A stretch of DNA of 64,000 nucleotides, taken from positions 41,088 to 105,087 of the forward strand of contig JAEWFT010000019.1 of assembly GCA_023388715.1 (NCBI GenBank), in the 5' to 3' direction. Of this stretch, positions 8,666 through 18,559 are shown piece after piece. This DNA is from Pseudomonadota bacterium (lineage in GTDB: Bacteria; Pseudomonadota; Gammaproteobacteria; Xanthomonadales; Xanthomonadaceae). The translations under genes were made by a program, and so were the position numbers. Numbering within the stretch: position 1 is the stretch's first letter; every line of letters starts with the position of its first letter. The notes under the pieces are model-generated. The model had not been told where the DNA came from. It ran no database searches and saw only the letters and a program-made list of their open reading frames with translations.

Positions 8666-8695
8666 TTGGCCGCAGGCAGCGGCTGCTGCGATAAT
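8666..8695 (+). promoter_or_regulatory. Promoter of tRNA-Arg
   Basis: TTGGCC (8666-8671) and GATAAT (8690-8695) with an 18-base spacer, placing transcription start near 8702, some 16 bases before the mature tRNA. A perfect 14-base palindrome (8647-8660) lies just upstream. Confidence 0.5.
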
Positions 8696-8717
8696 CGGCT
8701 ATCCGCCAGAACCCGCT

Positions 8718-8794
8718 GCCCCCGTAGCTCAGCTGGATAGAGCGTCCCCCTCCTAAGGGGAAGGTCGTGCGTTCGAATCGCGCCGGGGGCACCA
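8718..8794 (+). tRNA. tRNA-Arg, anticodon CCT
   Basis: A complete cloverleaf. The acceptor stem is GCCCCCG/CGGGGGC and the D stem GCTC/GAGC. The anticodon stem is TCCCC/GGGGA with loop CTCCTAA (anticodon CCT). The T arm is GTGCG-TTCGAAT-CGCGC, and ACCA is encoded at the 3' end. It reads the rare AGG codon. There is no integrase or repeated tRNA 3' end downstream within the window, so it is not an occupied integration site here. Confidence 0.97.
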
Positions 8795-8861
8795 CCCGCA
8801 CCACCCTTCATATCGCCGCACTGCCCCGCCGCACGGGGCACGCATCCACAGGAGTACCGCA

Positions 8862-10394
8862 ATGCCCCATCCCGTCCTCACTGCCCTGGGCCTGGACGCC
8901 ATCGAATCCGGCACCTATCTCGGCAACGGCGAGTGGTCCGGCACGCGGGACGCCGGCGTGCTGGAACCGGTCAACCCGACCACGGGCGAGGTGCTCGGCA
9001 AGGTCCACGCCAGCTCGCGGGCCGATTACGAGGCCATCGTCGAGCGTGCCCAGGCGGCCTTCGAGGTCTGGCGCAAGACGCCAGCGCCGCGCCGCGGCGA
9101 GGCGATCCGGCTGTGCGCCGACGCGCTGCGCGCCAACAAGGACGCGCTGGGTTCGCTGGTCGCGCTGGAGATGGGCAAGTCGAAGCCGGAAGGCGACGGC
9201 GAGGTCCAGGAAATGATCGACATCGGCGAATTCGCGGTCGGCCTGTCGCGCCAGCTGTACGGCCTGACCATGCACAGCGAGCGCCCCGGCCACCGCATGT
9301 ACGAGCAGTGGCACCCGATCGGCTTGGTCGGCATCATCAGCGCGTTCAACTTCCCGGTCGCCGTCTGGGCCTGGAATGCCTTCGTGGCCGCCGTCTGCGG
9401 CGACATCTGCATCTGGAAGCCGTCGCCGAAGACCCCGCTCTCGGCGATCGCCAGCATGAAGATCTGCAACGAGGCGCTGCGTGCCGGCGGCTTCCCCGAC
9501 ATCTTCTTCCTGTTCAACGATGCCGGCACCGAGCTGGCGTCGGAGTTCGTGGACGACCGCCGGATCGCGCTGGTCAGCTTCACCGGCAGCACCCGCGTCG
9601 GGCGCACGGTCGGCGAGCGCGTCGCCCGCCGGATGGGACGGAGCCTGCTGGAACTGGGCGGCAACAACGCGATCATCGTCGACGAGACCGCCGACCTGAA
9701 GCTCGCGATCCCCGCGATCGTGTTCGGCGCCGTGGGCACCTGCGGCCAGCGCTGCACCACCACGCGCCGCCTGTTCGTGCAGGAGTCGGTGTACGGGGCC
9801 GTGCTGGAGAAGCTGGTGGCCGCCTACCGCCAGGTCGAAGGCAAGATCGGCGACCCGATCGATCCGGCGAACCTGGTCGGCCCGCTCAACTCCAGCGATG
9901 CGGTCGATGATTTCCGCGACACCGTCGCCCGCGCGAAGGCGCTTGGCGGCAAGGTCGAGATCGGCGGCGAGGTGCGCGAGGGCAAGGGCTTCTTCGTGAC
10001 CCCGGCGATCGTCACCGGCCTGTCGAACGATTCGGAAGTCGTGCAGAAGGAAACCTTCGCGCCGATCCTCTACGTCATGAAGTACGCCACGCTCGACGAG
10101 GCGATCGCGATGCAGAACGCCGTGCCCCAGGGCCTGTCCTCCTCGATCTTCACCACCAACCTCAAGCGCGCCGAGCAGTTCCTGGCGGCGTGGGGTTCGG
10201 ATTGCGGCATCGCCAACGTCAACATCGGCACCAGCGGGGCCGAGATCGGCGGCGCCTTTGGCGGCGAGAAGGAGACCGGCGGCGGCCGCGAATCGGGCAG
10301 TGATGCGTGGAAGGCGTACATGCGCCGGCAGACCAACACGATCAATTACTCCGATGCCCTGCCGCTGGCGCAAGGCATCAAGTTCGACCTGTAA
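8862..10394 (+). CDS. amaB: Antiquitin-type aldehyde dehydrogenase (ALDH7; probable piperideine-6-carboxylate dehydrogenase)
   Basis: 510 residues from an ATG after a clear AGGAG site. Glu264 (LELGGNNA) and the nucleophile Cys298 ([12 protein letters not shown]) are present. The C-terminal signature [17 protein letters not shown] and the following TNTINYS are characteristic of ALDH7/antiquitin. These enzymes oxidise alpha-aminoadipic semialdehyde, in equilibrium with piperideine-6-carboxylate, in lysine breakdown. No other lysine-catabolic gene is adjacent, so the pathway assignment rests on family resemblance. It stands alone behind the tRNA and is followed by a short membrane protein after 10 bases. 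Confidence 0.88.
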   Translation: MPHPVLTALGLDAIESGTYLGNGEWSGTRDAGVLEPVNPTTGEVLGKVHASSRADYEAIVERAQAAFEVWRKTPAPRRGEAIRLCADALRANKDALGSLVALEMGKSKPEGDGEVQEMIDIGEFAVGLSRQLYGLTMHSERPGHRMYEQWHPIGLVGIISAFNFPVAVWAWNAFVAAVCGDICIWKPSPKTPLSAIASMKICNEALRAGGFPDIFFLFNDAGTELASEFVDDRRIALVSFTGSTRVGRTVGERVARRMGRSLLELGGNNAIIVDETADLKLAIPAIVFGAVGTCGQRCTTTRRLFVQESVYGAVLEKLVAAYRQVEGKIGDPIDPANLVGPLNSSDAVDDFRDTVARAKALGGKVEIGGEVREGKGFFVTPAIVTGLSNDSEVVQKETFAPILYVMKYATLDEAIAMQNAVPQGLSSSIFTTNLKRAEQFLAAWGSDCGIANVNIGTSGAEIGGAFGGEKETGGGRESGSDAWKAYMRRQTNTINYSDALPLAQGIKFDL

Positions 10395-10404
10395 GGCCAC
10401 GCCC

Positions 10405-10698
10405 ATGGGCAGCTACGCACCGGTACGCCAGACCAGCGCGATGGCGGTCGCCAGCCTGGTGCTGGGCGTGCTCGGCTGGAGCCTGCTGCCCCTCGTCGGC
10501 GCGATCGGCGCCGTCGTGTGCGGGCACATGGCGCGCGCCGACATCCGCCGCGCCGCGGGCGCGCTCGAGGGCGATGGCCTGGCCCGTGTCGGGCTGCTGC
10601 TTGGCTACGTGGCGATTGCGCTTGGCGTGCTGGCGCTGCTGGCGATCTTCCTGTTCCTGGGCGGGCTGGTGTGGTTCACCGCGGTGTTCGGCCACTGA
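10405..10698 (+). CDS. DUF4190-type small membrane protein
   Basis: 97 residues. Two hydrophobic spans (about 12-38 and 62-92) flank a short loop with the motif [10 protein letters not shown], which is characteristic of DUF4190 proteins ([13 protein letters not shown]...G..A...GH.A...I). The function of this family is unknown. It is 10 bases after the aldehyde dehydrogenase and one base before pyrD, so it is probably co-transcribed with them. Confidence 0.75.
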   Translation: MGSYAPVRQTSAMAVASLVLGVLGWSLLPLVGAIGAVVCGHMARADIRRAAGALEGDGLARVGLLLGYVAIALGVLALLAIFLFLGGLVWFTAVFGH

Positions 10699-10699
10699 C

Positions 10700-11761
10700 A
10701 TGTACTCGCTGAGCCGCCCGTTCCTGTTCGCCTTGGACGCCGAGCGTGCCCACGCGCTCGGCCTCGGCGCGCTGGAGGCGGCGTACCGCACCGGCATGAG
10801 CCCGCTGCTCGCCACCCGGCCCAAGCCGCTGCCTACCCGCGCGTTTGGCCTGGCCTTCGACAACCCGGTCGGCCTGGCGGCGGGGCTGGACAAGAACGGC
10901 GCGCACATCGATGCGCTGATGGCGCTGGGTTTCGGGTTCATCGAAATCGGCACCACGACCCCGCGGCCGCAACCGGGCAACCCAAAGCCACGGATGTTCC
11001 GGTTGCCGGAGCGCAACGCGCTGGTCAACCGCCTCGGCTTCAACAACGAAGGCGTGGACGCGCTGGTGCGCAACGTCGAGCGCGCGCGCCGCAACGCCGG
11101 GGCGCTGCTGGGCATCAACATCGGCAAGAACAAGGACACGCCGAACGAGGACGCGGCGTCGGATTACCTGCACTGCCTGCGCAAGGTCTATCCGCTGGCC
11201 GATTACGTGACGGTCAACATCTCCTCGCCGAACACCGCGGGCCTGCGCGAACTGCAGGAGGAACAGGCGCTGCGACGGCTGGTCACTGTCCTGCGCGAGG
11301 AGCAGGAAACGCTCGCGGGCCGTCATGGCAAGCGCGTGCCGCTGCTGGTCAAGATCGCGCCGGACCTGAGCGAAAGCGATATCGACGCCGCCGGCCGTGT
11401 GCTGGGCGACCTGCATGTGGACGGGGTGATCGCGACCAATACCACTACCAGCCGCGAAGGGGTGGAGGGCCTGCGCCATGCCGACGAGGTGGGCGGCCTG
11501 TCCGGCGCACCGCTGATGGCGCGCTCCACCGCGGTGCTGCGCATGCTGCGAACGCGCCTGCCGGAACAGATCCCGCTGGTGGGCGTGGGCGGCATCCTGC
11601 ATGGCGCCGACGCGGCCACCAAGCAGGCCGCCGGGGCGACGCTGGTGCAGCTGTATTCCGGGATGGTGTACGAAGGCCCGCGCCTGATCGGCGAATGCGT
11701 CGACGCCATGCGCCGCCGCAAGGAAGCGCCCAGCCGCGGCACTCTGCCGCCGGATCCCTGA
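10700..11761 (+). CDS. pyrD: Dihydroorotate dehydrogenase (quinone), class 2
   Basis: 353 residues. Oxidises dihydroorotate to orotate in pyrimidine synthesis and passes electrons to membrane quinones through bound FMN. The amphipathic N-terminal membrane-binding region of class 2 enzymes is present ([15 protein letters not shown]). [13 protein letters not shown], the catalytic-serine loop [19 protein letters not shown] and the phosphate-binding VGGI segment are all there. The ATG at 10700 begins one base after the previous stop. murB starts five bases after its stop. Confidence 0.96.
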   Translation: MYSLSRPFLFALDAERAHALGLGALEAAYRTGMSPLLATRPKPLPTRAFGLAFDNPVGLAAGLDKNGAHIDALMALGFGFIEIGTTTPRPQPGNPKPRMFRLPERNALVNRLGFNNEGVDALVRNVERARRNAGALLGINIGKNKDTPNEDAASDYLHCLRKVYPLADYVTVNISSPNTAGLRELQEEQALRRLVTVLREEQETLAGRHGKRVPLLVKIAPDLSESDIDAAGRVLGDLHVDGVIATNTTTSREGVEGLRHADEVGGLSGAPLMARSTAVLRMLRTRLPEQIPLVGVGGILHGADAATKQAAGATLVQLYSGMVYEGPRLIGECVDAMRRRKEAPSRGTLPPDP

Positions 11762-11766
11762 GCCCG

Positions 11767-12810
11767 ATGCCGGCCGGCTACCGGATCGCCGAGCGCGCGC
11801 GACTCGACGCGCGCAACACCTTCGGCGTGGCCGCCATCGCCCCGCTGCTGGTGGAAGTCGCGGATCCCGCGGTGCTGCCGGAACTGTTCGACTACGCGAT
11901 GCTGCGCGAGGGACCGGTGCTGGTGCTGGGCGGCGGCAGCAACCTGTTGTTCGCGGCCGATCCGCAGGGCGTGGTGCTGGCGCTGACCGCGCAGGCGATC
12001 GCGCTGCTGGGCGAGGACGGCGGCGATGCCATCGTCCGCGCCGATGCCGGCGTCAACTGGCATGACCTCGTGCTGTGGACACTGGGGCGCGGCCTGAACG
12101 GGCTGGAGAACCTGGCCCTGATCCCCGGCACCGTGGGCGCCGCGCCGATCCAGAACATCGGTGCGTATGGGGTTGAAGTGCGGGAGAGCATCCACGCGGT
12201 GGAAGCCTTCGACCGCAGCACCGGAACCGTCGTGCGCCTCGACGCCGCGCAATGCGCCTTCGGCTACCGCGATTCGCGCTTCAAGCGCGAACCTGACCGC
12301 TTCGTAGTCACCGCGGTCGAATTCCTGCTGTCGCGCACGTTCCAGCCGCGGGCCGGCTATGCAGGCCTCGCGGAGGAACTGCAGGCGATGGGTATCCAAG
12401 GCACGCCGCGTGCCTCCCACGTCGCCGAGGCGGTGATCCGCATCCGCCGGCGCAAGCTTCCCGATCCGGCCACGCTCGGCAATGCCGGCAGCTTCTTCAA
12501 GAACCCGATCATCCCGCGCGCGCGGGCGGAAGCGCTGGCCGCGCTGCATCCGGCCCTGCCGGTGTTCCCCGCGGCCGGCGGCGACGCGCGCAAGCTGTCC
12601 GCGGCCTGGCTCATCGACCAGTGCGGCTGGAAGGGACACCGCGATGGCGACGCCGGCATCGCCGCCTCGCACGCGCTGGTGCTGGTCAACCACGGCCACG
12701 CCACCGGCGCGCAGCTGCTGGAGCTGGCGCGGCGCGTCGCCGGCTCGGTGCAGGAACGCTTCGGGGTCGCGCTGGAGCCGGAGCCGCGGATCGTTGGCGC
12801 GCGCTGGTGA
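11767..12810 (+). CDS. murB: UDP-N-acetylenolpyruvoylglucosamine reductase
   Basis: 347 residues. The FAD enzyme that forms UDP-MurNAc in peptidoglycan precursor synthesis. The FAD-binding segments VLGGGSNLLF and GLENLALIPGTVGAAPIQNIGAYG, the tyrosine-containing FGYRDSRFK, the catalytic-serine motif NAGSFFKNP and the C-terminal glutamate (EPEPRIVG) are present. This is the type I form, as in E. coli. The start is the ATG at 11767, downstream of pyrD in the same run. Confidence 0.96.
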   Translation: MPAGYRIAERARLDARNTFGVAAIAPLLVEVADPAVLPELFDYAMLREGPVLVLGGGSNLLFAADPQGVVLALTAQAIALLGEDGGDAIVRADAGVNWHDLVLWTLGRGLNGLENLALIPGTVGAAPIQNIGAYGVEVRESIHAVEAFDRSTGTVVRLDAAQCAFGYRDSRFKREPDRFVVTAVEFLLSRTFQPRAGYAGLAEELQAMGIQGTPRASHVAEAVIRIRRRKLPDPATLGNAGSFFKNPIIPRARAEALAALHPALPVFPAAGGDARKLSAAWLIDQCGWKGHRDGDAGIAASHALVLVNHGHATGAQLLELARRVAGSVQERFGVALEPEPRIVGARW

Positions 12811-12820
12811 GCGCGTCTGC

Positions 12821-13750
12821 ATGACCTCGCCGCTGCGCGCCGCCCTGCTGATGCTGGCGAGCACGGTGGCGTTCGCGCTGATGGCGATCTGCATCCGCCT
12901 GGCATCGCAGACCGAGCCCACCTGGGAAGTCGCGTTCTTCCGCAACGCGTTCGGGCTGCTCTCGCTGCTGCCGATCCTGCTGCTGCCGATCCTGCGCCAG
13001 CCGCGGCGGTGGCAGCGCTTCCGCGACCACGTCCGCACCACTCAGCTGCCGCGCTACTTCGTGCGCTGCGCGATCGGCATCCTCAGCATGTTCTGCGGCT
13101 TCTGGGCGATCGCCAACCTGCCGCTGGCGCAGGCCATCTCGCTGGCCTATTCCTCGCCGATCTTCATCACCATCGCCGCGGTGCTCTGGCTGGGGGAGCG
13201 GGTGCGCCTGCGCCGCTGGCTGGCGGTGATCGCCGGCTTCATCGGGGTGCTGGTGATCGTGCAGCCGTGGTCGCACGCGTTCAGCACAGGCAGCCTGGTG
13301 GCGGTGGCGGCGGCGATCTTCAACGCGGTGGTGGCGATCCAGATCAAGCAGCTCTCGCAGGTCGACAAGGCCGACACCATCGTGTTCTGGACCTACATCC
13401 TGTGGGTGCCGATGTCATTGCTGCCCACGCTGTTCGTCTGGCACACGCCCGAGGGCATCGCCTGGCTGTGGCTGGTGCTGTGCGGCGTGCTCGGCACGAT
13501 TGGCCAGTTGCTGTGGACCCGCGCGCTGAAGCTGGGCGACGTCTCCGCGCTCACCCCGATCAGCTTCACCCAGCTGCCAGTGGTGACGCTGGCGGGCTGG
13601 CTCCTGTTCGCCGAAAAGATCACCGCAACCACCCTGGGCGGCGCGGCGATCATCCTCTCGGCGACCTTCTACATCGCCCACCGCGAGGCGGTGCTGGCCC
13701 GGCGCCTGGCCTCCAAGGCGCCCAGCGAGGGCAGCCAGCCGGTCGCGTGA
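12821..13750 (+). CDS. DMT-superfamily (EamA) permease
   Basis: 309 residues with ten predicted membrane spans arranged as two five-span EamA repeats. The first repeat ends near GVLVIVQPW and the second near AAIILSATFYIAH. LPLAQAISLAYSSPIF and the second-repeat GDVSALTPISFTQLPVV are conserved EamA elements. Transporters of this type export or import metabolites or amino acids; the substrate cannot be deduced. It starts 10 bases after murB and ends the plus-strand run, 9 bases before the convergent PAP2 gene. Confidence 0.82.
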   Translation: MTSPLRAALLMLASTVAFALMAICIRLASQTEPTWEVAFFRNAFGLLSLLPILLLPILRQPRRWQRFRDHVRTTQLPRYFVRCAIGILSMFCGFWAIANLPLAQAISLAYSSPIFITIAAVLWLGERVRLRRWLAVIAGFIGVLVIVQPWSHAFSTGSLVAVAAAIFNAVVAIQIKQLSQVDKADTIVFWTYILWVPMSLLPTLFVWHTPEGIAWLWLVLCGVLGTIGQLLWTRALKLGDVSALTPISFTQLPVVTLAGWLLFAEKITATTLGGAAIILSATFYIAHREAVLARRLASKAPSEGSQPVA

Positions 13751-13759
13751 TCCTTCCGC

Positions 13760-14500
13760 TCAGGGTGGCGTGCGCGAGGCCTGCCACGGCCACGCGCCGC
13801 GGAACACGATCAGGTAGCTCGCCACGACCCAGGCGATGGCCGCCGCCCAGCCGGCAAGGATGTCCGAGGGGTAATGGACGCCGAGGTAGACGCGCGACAA
13901 TCCCACCAGCAGCACGAACGCCGCCATCGGCATCGCCACCCACCAGCGCCACCGGGTATGCCAGCTGAGCAGTACCAGTACCGCCGCCAACGTCATCGAA
14001 CCCATCGCATGGCCGCTGGGAAAGCTGTAGGTCGCTTCCGGCGCGATCGACTCCCACAACGCCGGCCGCGCCCGCGCGAACAGCTGCTTGGCGCCGAGGT
14101 TCAGCAATGCGGAGCCACCCAGCGCGATGCCGGCGAACAGCCCCTCGCGCATCCGCCGGGTCAGGGCCAGCGCCAGCACCAGCAAGACGTCCACCGGCAC
14201 AACCCCCCACTCGTAGCCGAGGTGCGTCACCGCCAGGAACACCTGGTCGTACCCCTGGTGCGCCATGCCATGCGCCAGCTGCAGCAGCGGCGCATCGAAC
14301 GGGAACGGCTGCGCGTCGCGCACCTCGTCGGCCAGCTCGCCGAACCCCCACAGCGGGCCCAGCACGCCGATGAAGGCCAGCGCCACCTTGCGCCAATGGC
14401 GGCGCAGGAAGGCCAGTCCGAACCTGGCCTCCTCGCGCACGACCTGCGCGGCCTCGGCGGGGTTATGCGGGAGCGTGTGCTCCGTACCTGCGTTCGACAT
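13760..14500 (-). CDS. PAP2-family membrane phosphatase
   Basis: 246 residues from the ATG at 14500; an ATG at 14506 is equally possible. The three-part phosphatase signature is complete: [16 protein letters not shown] and [12 protein letters not shown]. About six membrane spans are visible. Such enzymes dephosphorylate undecaprenyl pyrophosphate, phosphatidic acid or lipid A in the envelope. The gene overlaps the 3' end of ispG by 38 bases, so it is translated within the ispG transcript. That pairing with isoprenoid synthesis makes a polyprenyl pyrophosphate substrate attractive but unproven. Confidence 0.85.
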   Translation of the reverse strand: MSNAGTEHTLPHNPAEAAQVVREEARFGLAFLRRHWRKVALAFIGVLGPLWGFGELADEVRDAQPFPFDAPLLQLAHGMAHQGYDQVFLAVTHLGYEWGVVPVDVLLVLALALTRRMREGLFAGIALGGSALLNLGAKQLFARARPALWESIAPEATYSFPSGHAMGSMTLAAVLVLLSWHTRWRWWVAMPMAAFVLLVGLSRVYLGVHYPSDILAGWAAAIAWVVASYLIVFRGAWPWQASRTPP

Positions 14501-15716
14501 AGGCATCGACCAGCGCGACGAATTCGCGCGCGATGTTCTCACCCCGCAGGGTGACGGCCTTTTCACCATCGATGAACACCGGCGCGGAGGGCGCCTCGCC
14601 GGTGCCCGGCAGGCTGATGCCGATGTTGGCGTGGCGCGATTCGCCCGGGCCGTTCACCACGCAGCCCATCACCGCCAGCGTCATGTTCTCCGCGCCGGGA
14701 TGGCTGATCTTCCACTCGGGCATCTTCGCGCGCACGTGCTCCTGGACCACCTGCGCCAGTTCCTGGAAGAACTCGGAGGTGGTGCGACCGCACCCCGGGC
14801 AGGCGGTGACCATCGGGGTGAACGCGCGCAGCCCCATCGTCTGCAGCAGCTCCTGGGCGACGATCACCTCCTGCGTGCGCGAGGCGCCCGGCTCCGGCGT
14901 CAGCGAGATGCGGATGGTGTCGCCGATGCCTTCCTGCAGCAGCACGCCCAGCGCCGCGCTGGACGCGACGATGCCCTTGCTGCCGATGCCGGCCTCGGTC
15001 AGGCCCAGGTGCAGGGCGAAGTCGCTGCGCTGCGCAAGATCACGGTACACCGCCACCAGTTCCTGCACGCCGCTGACCTTGGCACTGAGGACGATGCGCT
15101 CGCGCGCCAGCCCGAGCTCCACCGCGCGTTCCGCGGAGTCGATCGCCGAGCGGATCAGCGCCTCGCGCAGCACGCGCCCGGCGTCCCAGGGGTCGGTGCG
15201 GGCCGCGTTCTCGTCCATCAGCCGCGCCGCCAGCGCCTGGTCCAGCGAACCCCAGTTGGCGCCGATCCGCACCGGCTTGTCGTTGGCGATCGCGAACTCG
15301 ACCAGCTGCGCGAACTGGGTGTCGCGCTTCTTGCCGAAGCCGACGTTGCCCGGATTGATCCGGTACTTGGCCAGCGCCCGCGCGCAGGCCGGCTCCGCCG
15401 CCAGCAACTGGTGCCCGTTGTAGTGGAAGTCGCCGATGATCGGTACCGAGATGCCCATCATGTCGAGCTTCTCGACGATCCGCGGCACCGCGGCGGCGGA
15501 CTCCTGGTTGTTCACGGTCACCCGCACCAGTTCGGAACCGGCGCGCCACAGCTCGGCGACCTGCCGGACGGTGGAGGCGATGTCGGCGGTGTCGGTATTG
15601 GTCATCGACTGCACCACCACCGGCGCAGCGCCGCCCACCCGCACGCCCCCGATCGCCACCTGGCGGGTGGCGCGGCGCGGCGCGGGACCGAAATGATCGG
15701 GGCTGCAATGGCTCAT
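14463..15716 (-). CDS. ispG: 4-hydroxy-3-methylbut-2-en-1-yl diphosphate synthase (MEP pathway)
   Basis: 417 residues from the ATG at 15716; a GTG at 15722 would add two residues. The enzyme makes HMBPP from MEcPP using a 4Fe-4S cluster. Cluster cysteines are in CPGCGRT and [10 protein letters not shown]. The N-terminal TIM-barrel portion shows [17 protein letters not shown] and [15 protein letters not shown] hexamer (15728-15723) lies so close to the ATG that the mRNA may be leaderless. The start is 72 bases from the divergent xseA. Confidence 0.95.
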   Translation of the reverse strand: MSHCSPDHFGPAPRRATRQVAIGGVRVGGAAPVVVQSMTNTDTADIASTVRQVAELWRAGSELVRVTVNNQESAAAVPRIVEKLDMMGISVPIIGDFHYNGHQLLAAEPACARALAKYRINPGNVGFGKKRDTQFAQLVEFAIANDKPVRIGANWGSLDQALAARLMDENAARTDPWDAGRVLREALIRSAIDSAERAVELGLARERIVLSAKVSGVQELVAVYRDLAQRSDFALHLGLTEAGIGSKGIVASSAALGVLLQEGIGDTIRISLTPEPGASRTQEVIVAQELLQTMGLRAFTPMVTACPGCGRTTSEFFQELAQVVQEHVRAKMPEWKISHPGAENMTLAVMGCVVNGPGESRHANIGISLPGTGEAPSAPVFIDGEKAVTLRGENIAREFVALVDAYVERRYGAHAPA

Positions 15717-15788
15717 GGCCACATTTTAGCCGGTGCAACGCGCCCGCATCGCGACCGCCGTCCCGCGCGTCGCGGGTAGGATGGGCCG

Positions 15789-17135
15789 ATGGAACCACGC
15801 GATGACCGCATCCTCACCCCAAGCCAGCTGAACACCCTGGCGCGCGACCTGCTGGAAGGCGCGTTCCCGCTGGTGCTGGTGGAGGGCGAGATCGCCAATC
15901 TCTCGCGGCCGGCCTCGGGGCACGTCTACTTCACCCTCAAGGACGCCCGCGCGCAGGTGCGCTGCGCCCTGTTCAAGCCGAAGAGCCAGTGGCTGCGCTT
16001 CCAGCCCCGCGACGGCATCAAGGTGCTGGCGCGCGGGCGCCTGACCCTGTACGAGGCACGCGGCGACTACCAGCTGGTCTGCGATTCGCTGGAGGAGGCC
16101 GGCGAAGGCGCGTTGCGGCGGGCCTTCGACGCGCTCAAGGCGCGCCTGCAGGCGGAAGGCCTGTTCGACGCGACGCGAAAGCGGGCCCTGCCGGCGTTTC
16201 CACGGCGGATCGCGGTGCTGACCTCGCCAACGGGCGCGGTGATCCGCGACATCGCCAGCGTCCTGCGCAGGCGCTTCCCGCTGCTCGAGGTCGAGCTGCT
16301 GCCGGTCCCGGTGCAGGGCGAAGGCGCGCCGCTACAGCTGCGCGCCGCGCTGCTGCGCGCGGATGCCAGTGGCCGCTACGACGTGATGGTGCTCGCCCGT
16401 GGCGGCGGGTCGCTGGAGGACCTGTGGGCCTTCAATGACGAAGCGCTGGTGCGCGCGATCGCCGGCAGCGCCACGCCGGTGGTGTCCGCGATCGGCCACG
16501 AGACCGACTTCTCGCTGTCCGACTTTGCCGCCGACCTGCGCGCGCCCACGCCCTCCGCCGCCGCCGAGCTGCTGGTTCCGGACCGGGCCAACCTGCTGAC
16601 CCGGCTGCATGGCCTGCAGCGCCAGCTGCACGCGGGACATGGCCGGATCCTGCGCGGGCACGCGCAGCGCCTGGACCACGCCTTTTTGCGGATGCAGGGG
16701 CGGCGGCCGCAGGCCCTGCTGGACGGGCTTGCGCGGCGCGCCGACCAGGCAAGGCAGCGCCTGCACGGCGCCATCCAGCGGCTGCTCCAGGATCACCAGG
16801 CGCGGCAACGCCACGCGGCGGCGATCCTGCGCGCGACCCACCCCCAGCGTCGCCTCCAGCGGCTGCGCGAGCGCCTGCGGGCCATGCGCGGGCGTCCGCA
16901 GGCCCTGCTCGCGCGCCAGCTGCAGCACGAGGCCAGGCACCTGGGCGGGCTCGCGCGCTCGCTGCACGCCATCAGCCCGCTGGCCACGGTCGCGCGCGGC
17001 TACGCCATCCTCCAGCGCGATGACGGCCATGTGGTGCGCGGCGTCGGCGATGCCGCGGCCGGCGACGCGCTGCAGGCCCGCCTGCATGACGGCCGGATGC
17101 GGCTGCGGGTGGAAGCTGCGGAGCCGGACGCGTGA
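15789..17135 (+). CDS. xseA: Exodeoxyribonuclease VII large subunit
   Basis: 448 residues. Catalytic subunit of the single-strand-specific nuclease ExoVII. The N-terminal OB fold ([20 protein letters not shown]) is followed by the nuclease domain ([36 protein letters not shown]). A long Arg/Gln-rich helical region (about 275-400) and the C-terminal [11 protein letters not shown] complete it. The small subunit gene xseB is not adjacent. The start ATG follows a TAGGA site. Its stop overlaps the next GTG by four bases. Confidence 0.95.
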   Translation: MEPRDDRILTPSQLNTLARDLLEGAFPLVLVEGEIANLSRPASGHVYFTLKDARAQVRCALFKPKSQWLRFQPRDGIKVLARGRLTLYEARGDYQLVCDSLEEAGEGALRRAFDALKARLQAEGLFDATRKRALPAFPRRIAVLTSPTGAVIRDIASVLRRRFPLLEVELLPVPVQGEGAPLQLRAALLRADASGRYDVMVLARGGGSLEDLWAFNDEALVRAIAGSATPVVSAIGHETDFSLSDFAADLRAPTPSAAAELLVPDRANLLTRLHGLQRQLHAGHGRILRGHAQRLDHAFLRMQGRRPQALLDGLARRADQARQRLHGAIQRLLQDHQARQRHAAAILRATHPQRRLQRLRERLRAMRGRPQALLARQLQHEARHLGGLARSLHAISPLATVARGYAILQRDDGHVVRGVGDAAAGDALQARLHDGRMRLRVEAAEPDA

Positions 17136-18556
17136 AGCAGCGCTACCCCTATTACCTTGCGAACCAGCCGCGGCAGCCCAACGCCGCGCTGGAGGTCCGC
17201 GACAAGTACAGCGGCCACATCGCCGCCCGCGTCGCGCTGGCGGATGCCGCGGTGGTGGACGCCGCGATTGCCGCAGCCCATGCCGCGCGCGGGGCGATGG
17301 CCAGCTTCCCGCCCGACGCGCGCCGCGACGTCCTGGAGCATTGCGTGCGCCGCCTTGCCGGACGCGAGGAGGAGCTGGCGCTGGCCCTGTGCATGGAGGC
17401 CGGAAAGCCGATCCGCGATGCCCGCGGCGAAGTCGCGCGCCTGATCGACACCTTCCGCATCGCCGCCGGCGAAGCCACCCGCATTGGCGGCGAGGTACTG
17501 CAACTCGAACTTTCGCCGCGCACCCGGGGCTACCGCGGGATGACCAAGCGGGTGCCGGTCGGCGCCTGCAGCTTCATCACGCCGTTCAATTTCCCGCTCA
17601 ACCTCGTCGCGCACAAGGTGGCGCCCGCGATCGCGGCCGGCTGCCCGTTCGTCCTCAAGCCCGCGGCGTCCACCCCGGTTGGCGCACTGATCATTGGCGA
17701 GGTCTTGGCCGAGACCGACCTGCCGCCGGGGGCGTTTTCGATCCTTCCCTGCAGCAACGAAGACGCCGCCGCGCTGGTCGAGGATCCGCGCCTGGCGCTG
17801 CTCAGCTTCACCGGCGGGCCCGTCGGCTGGGAGCTCAAGGCGCGCGCCGGCCGCAAGAAGGTGCTGCTGGAACTGGGCGGCAATGCGGCCTGCATCGTCG
17901 ACGCGGACCCGGGCCGGCCACTGGACGCGATCGCCGACCGGCTGCTCACGGGTGCCTATTACCAGAGCGGCCAGAGCTGCATTTCGGTGCAGCGGATCAT
18001 CGTCCACGACAGCGTCCGCGAGCCGCTCACCGACGCCCTGGTGCGCAAGCTGGGCGAGCTGGAGTGCGGCGATCCGCGCGACGAGCAGACGTTCATCGGG
18101 CCGATGATCGACGAGGCCGCTGCGTTTCGACTGGATGGCTGGATCGATGCCGCGGTCGGCGCCGGCGCCACTGCTCTGGTCCGCGGCCGCCGCGACGGCA
18201 GCATGCTGCCTCCGGCCCTGCTGCAGGACGTGCCGCGGGACGCGGACCTGTATCGCAAGGAGGCGTTCGGGCCGGTGGCCTGCATCGAGGCCTGCCGCGA
18301 TTTCGACGAAGCCATCGCGCTTGCGAACGACAGCGACTTCGGGCTGCAGGCGGGGGTGTTCACCGGCCGCATCGAGCACGCGATGCGCGCCTGGGACCGG
18401 CTCGAAGTCGGCGGCGTGGTGGTGGGCGATGTCCCCAGCTTCCGCGTGGACAACATGCCCTACGGCGGGGTCAAGCAGTCCGGGCTGGGGCGCGAAGGCG
18501 TGCGCAGCGCGATCGAGGAGATGACCGAGCCGCGCTTGCTGGTGCTGCGCGACTGA
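17132..18556 (+). CDS. NAD(P)-dependent aldehyde dehydrogenase, substrate unknown
   Basis: 474 residues from a GTG overlapping the xseA stop (GTGA). The ALDH core is intact: Asn153 (TPFNFPLN), Lys176 (VLKPAAST), Glu247 (LELGGNAA) and the nucleophile Cys283 ([10 protein letters not shown]). The C-terminal [14 protein letters not shown] is also present. The sequence resembles the group containing non-phosphorylating glyceraldehyde-3-phosphate and lactaldehyde-type dehydrogenases more than the antiquitin gene at 8.9 kb. I cannot name the substrate. It ends three bases before a convergent gene. Confidence 0.85.
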   Translation: MKQRYPYYLANQPRQPNAALEVRDKYSGHIAARVALADAAVVDAAIAAAHAARGAMASFPPDARRDVLEHCVRRLAGREEELALALCMEAGKPIRDARGEVARLIDTFRIAAGEATRIGGEVLQLELSPRTRGYRGMTKRVPVGACSFITPFNFPLNLVAHKVAPAIAAGCPFVLKPAASTPVGALIIGEVLAETDLPPGAFSILPCSNEDAAALVEDPRLALLSFTGGPVGWELKARAGRKKVLLELGGNAACIVDADPGRPLDAIADRLLTGAYYQSGQSCISVQRIIVHDSVREPLTDALVRKLGELECGDPRDEQTFIGPMIDEAAAFRLDGWIDAAVGAGATALVRGRRDGSMLPPALLQDVPRDADLYRKEAFGPVACIEACRDFDEAIALANDSDFGLQAGVFTGRIEHAMRAWDRLEVGGVVVGDVPSFRVDNMPYGGVKQSGLGREGVRSAIEEMTEPRLLVLRD

Positions 18557-18559
18557 GGC

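Noticed and set aside
8718..8861. tRNA-Arg as the attachment site of an integrated element
   Set aside because: No integrase, no duplicated tRNA 3' end and no change in gene style follow; the next genes are metabolic.
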